This document shows positions 39,488 through 41,266 of a stretch of 41,266 nt of DNA, in pieces (position 1 is the stretch's first letter; every line of letters begins with the position of its first letter). Position numbers and translations under genes: made by a program. The notes beneath the pieces were generated by a model. The model was not told the origin of the DNA. It searched no databases and saw only the letters and a list, made by a program, of their open reading frames with translations. The stretch is from Chloroflexota bacterium (GTDB lineage: Bacteria; Chloroflexota; Anaerolineae; Aggregatilineales; Phototrophicaceae), in contig JAPOYU010000007.1 of the NCBI GenBank assembly GCA_026706395.1, positions 1 through 41,266 of the forward strand. The letters run 5' to 3'.

Positions 39488-40351
39488 CTAAGCTCCGTTC
39501 GACAGCGCGGCGCCGAATACAGCCCGCACCTCTTCCCGCATTTCGGCCGCACGCGTCCAGACTTCCCGCGTATTTTCGAAGACGTCAACCGGGTAGCCGT
39601 ATTGCAGCATGATGGGACCGTCAAAGCTGTTGTCTCGCGCGATCGTCAAGCAGCGCTGAAAATCATCGCTGATGAGATCCCCGTTTTCGTCGACCTCTAC
39701 CCAGGCGTGGATCGAGGTCGCGCGCGGCATAATCGCTTCCAAAGTCTCATACTTATTCGGCCCGCGGGCGTTGCCGAAGTCGGCAATCACGCCGTAGTCC
39801 CGTTCTGAGTGTTCGATAACACCGAGTAGATCGCCCGCCTTCATGTTGAAGTGCCGGTAATTTTCGGTGGCGGGCTTCAGCCCAAGATCTACGGCGAAAT
39901 CAAAGAGTTCGCGAAAGGCTTCGCCGCTGGAGCGGATCGTCTCCGACGTTGGCTCGCCATCACCCGGGACGTAGCGCACGCCGCGCGCGCCCAACTGAAC
40001 GGCGATCTCCATCCAGAATTTGATATGAGCGATGCCAGCGTTCCGGTCGCCGGGATCGACACTGTCGACATCACCCGTATCAATGAGCAACTGAAACAAC
40101 TCTACCTCGGCTTCTTCAAAGGCGGCGCGCAGCTCGGCAAGATAAGCGAGCTCGATATTCGGCAGGTGATAGACGCTGAGATCGAAGCTGTGGAAATCAT
40201 GCGTGGCCGCGGTGGCCGGCACATTCAACAGGTCGATGGTCGCCGGCTCCACCGGAGCGCCTGTTTGTTGCCCACTAGCAGCGTCCAACACGTACATCGG
40301 TTTGCCCAACGCCTTCATCAAAGTAACTGTAGATACAGCAGCACTAACCAT
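39488..40351 (-). CDS. Xylose-isomerase-like TIM-barrel protein, copy 1
   Basis: A 287-residue sugar phosphate isomerase/epimerase-fold (PF01261-like) protein. Candidate metal ligands are Glu in KPATENYRHF, Asp in VIADFGNARGPNKY and His in TSIHAWVEVDENGD. Two changes stand out: Asn replaces the His that often follows the Asp (DFGN rather than DxxH), and the last position, usually Glu, is Gln in GPIMLQYG. The ADFGN-KG-KY signature defines a subgroup, so these are probably shared traits. ATG 40351 has AAAGGAAAC upstream. It is followed by a ThuA-like gene, a frequent pairing in keto-glycoside loci. Substrate unknown. Confidence 0.85.
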   Translation of the reverse strand: MVSAAVSTVTLMKALGKPMYVLDAASGQQTGAPVEPATIDLLNVPATAATHDFHSFDLSVYHLPNIELAYLAELRAAFEEAEVELFQLLIDTGDVDSVDPGDRNAGIAHIKFWMEIAVQLGARGVRYVPGDGEPTSETIRSSGEAFRELFDFAVDLGLKPATENYRHFNMKAGDLLGVIEHSERDYGVIADFGNARGPNKYETLEAIMPRATSIHAWVEVDENGDLISDDFQRCLTIARDNSFDGPIMLQYGYPVDVFENTREVWTRAAEMREEVRAVFGAALSNGA

Positions 40352-40389
40352 TATTTTGTTTCCTTTCTTGGTGACGCGGCGGCTGAGCC

Positions 40390-41253
40390 TCAGCCGGCGA
40401 AATCGTCACCGAATACGGCCTTCACTTCGCCACGCAACTCGTCGACAGCGTCCCAAAGCTCACGACTGTCCCGGTACTGCTGATACGGGTGCCCGCCCAA
40501 AAGCATAACGGGCCCGTCAAAGCCATTGTCCCGCGCCATATTCAGGCAGCGCTTCGAATCCTCGTTATTGATGATGCCCTCATCATCAATCGCGACCCAT
40601 TGATGTATCGCCGTCGCTCGCGGCATCAGCTTCGACAAGGTATCGTATTTGCCGGGGCCTTTGGCGTTGCCGAAATCGGCCACCAGACCATAATCGCGCT
40701 CGGAAAGATCGAGAACCTGCAATAGATCAGCCGCCTCATTGTTGAAGAACTTGTAATTCTCCGTGGCCGGCTCCACACCGCAGGCCACACTGTAATCGTA
40801 CAATTCGCGGAAAGCCTCGCCGCTCTGGCTTATCGTCTCCGGCGTGGGCGCGCTGTCGCCCGGCACATAACGGACGCCGCTCGATCCCAGCTCGGCCGCG
40901 ATCTCCATCCAGCGCTTGGTCAGCGCGATCCCCGCCCTGCGCTCGTCCGGATCGGGGCTGCCAACCTCGCCGATGTCAATCAGCAGCTGATACAACTCCA
41001 CATCCGCCGCTGCGAAGGCGGAGCGCAATTCGGCCAGATAACCTGCTTCGATGTTGGGGATATGCTGAATGCAGAGATCGACGCAATTGATCCCGTGCGC
41101 GGCGACCTCCGCCGGGAAGTCCAGCAAATCGAGCGTCGGCGTCTGTCGGAACGAGCCGGAAACGCTCTTGCCGCCGTCGCCCAATTCAAACCAGGGATCC
41201 CCCAAAGCATCCGGCAAATGCAACGAGAAACTGGATAATCCTGCGCGCGCCAT
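40390..41253 (-). CDS. Xylose-isomerase-like TIM-barrel protein, copy 2
   Basis: A 287-residue paralog of copy 1, exactly the same length. It has EPATENYKFF (Glu), LVADFGNAKGPGKY (Asp, Asn) and TAIHQWVAIDDEG (His); the final metal position is Leu (GPVMLLGG). Shared landmarks such as GVRYVPGD, ELYQLLIDIGEV and GEAFRELYD show recent common origin. The ATG at 41253 is backed by AAGGAAG seven bases upstream at the window edge. It is the first visible gene of the minus-strand catabolic block; genes further upstream are outside the window. It starts 38 bases before copy 1. Confidence 0.85.
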   Translation of the reverse strand: MARAGLSSFSLHLPDALGDPWFELGDGGKSVSGSFRQTPTLDLLDFPAEVAAHGINCVDLCIQHIPNIEAGYLAELRSAFAAADVELYQLLIDIGEVGSPDPDERRAGIALTKRWMEIAAELGSSGVRYVPGDSAPTPETISQSGEAFRELYDYSVACGVEPATENYKFFNNEAADLLQVLDLSERDYGLVADFGNAKGPGKYDTLSKLMPRATAIHQWVAIDDEGIINNEDSKRCLNMARDNGFDGPVMLLGGHPYQQYRDSRELWDAVDELRGEVKAVFGDDFAG

Positions 41254-41266
41254 GTGATTCTTCCTT

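Noticed and set aside
1..41266. Prophage, insertion sequence, toxin-antitoxin, defence or CRISPR island
   Set aside because: I looked for transposase, integrase, Cas, restriction, toxin and phage proteins and for regularly spaced repeats and found none. The accessory character here comes from tandem metabolic paralogs and short dispersed repeats.

Overview
This window looks like a stretch of chromosome from an uncultured, high-GC, free-living or host-associated bacterium. The best guess is Chloroflexota (Anaerolineae or SAR202-like). That is an inference from gene content, not from a marker gene: phytanoyl-CoA-dioxygenase-like (PhyH) genes, a sulfatase with an HDTGR start, enolase-superfamily dehydratases, SDRs, a Baeyer-Villiger-type flavin monooxygenase, secreted beta-propeller and SH3 proteins, and short dispersed palindromic repeats. 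I see no rRNA, tRNA, CRISPR array, transposase, integrase or phage gene. No gap between genes exceeds 300 bases.

Layout, left half. 1-5979: a small protein of unknown role, an MFS exporter facing it with overlapping stops, full-length cobalamin-dependent methionine synthase (metH), and a small DUF3566-like membrane protein. 6109-10995 (+): two tandem PhyH-family dioxygenases, a type I sulfatase, a SAM methyltransferase that overlaps the sulfatase by ATGA, and an enolase-superfamily sugar-acid dehydratase that lacks one canonical metal ligand. 11021-12341 (-): a 67-residue membrane peptide and a GT4 glycosyltransferase. 12491-14878 (+): an S9 prolyl-oligopeptidase-type peptidase and an RmlC-like epimerase.

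Layout, centre. 14964-19324 (-): four consecutive double-domain SnoaL/NTF2-like proteins, read from one good promoter that carries a LacI-type operator just downstream. Behind them lie a FAD amine oxidase of the sarcosine oxidase type and an Asp/Glu racemase (19450-21314, -). 21508-27830 (-): four secreted or substrate-binding proteins (a beta-propeller protein, a BMP-type binding protein, a PF04392-type binding protein and an FN3/SH3 protein) and a methyltransferase interrupted by two adjacent in-frame TGA codons. 28065-29540 (+): a MocR-type regulator with a promoter and a perfect palindrome upstream.

Layout, right half. 29622-41253 is one long minus-strand catabolic block. In transcription order it encodes two xylose-isomerase-like barrel proteins, a ThuA-like protein, a fumarylacetoacetate-hydrolase-family enzyme, a 3-hydroxyacyl-CoA-dehydrogenase-fold sugar-acid dehydrogenase, an enolase-superfamily dehydratase, a zinc alcohol dehydrogenase, two tandem SDRs, a flavin monooxygenase and a beta-lactamase-fold esterase. 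The set dehydratase + SDR + FAH hydrolase is what the non-phosphorylative deoxyhexose pathways (L-fucose/L-rhamnose diketo-hydrolase routes) use, so sugar-acid oxidation is the likely job. With the sulfatase locus this suggests, without proving, use of sulfated or deoxy sugars.

A theme of the window is tandem paralogs of near-identical length: PhyH x2 (261/261 residues), SDR x2 (276/276), barrel proteins x2 (287/287) and SnoaL-like x4. The items most worth a second look are the four-gene SnoaL locus with its operator, the SDR pair with a mycofactocin-type insertion, the Asp-to-Gly dehydratase, and the TGA-TGA methyltransferase.
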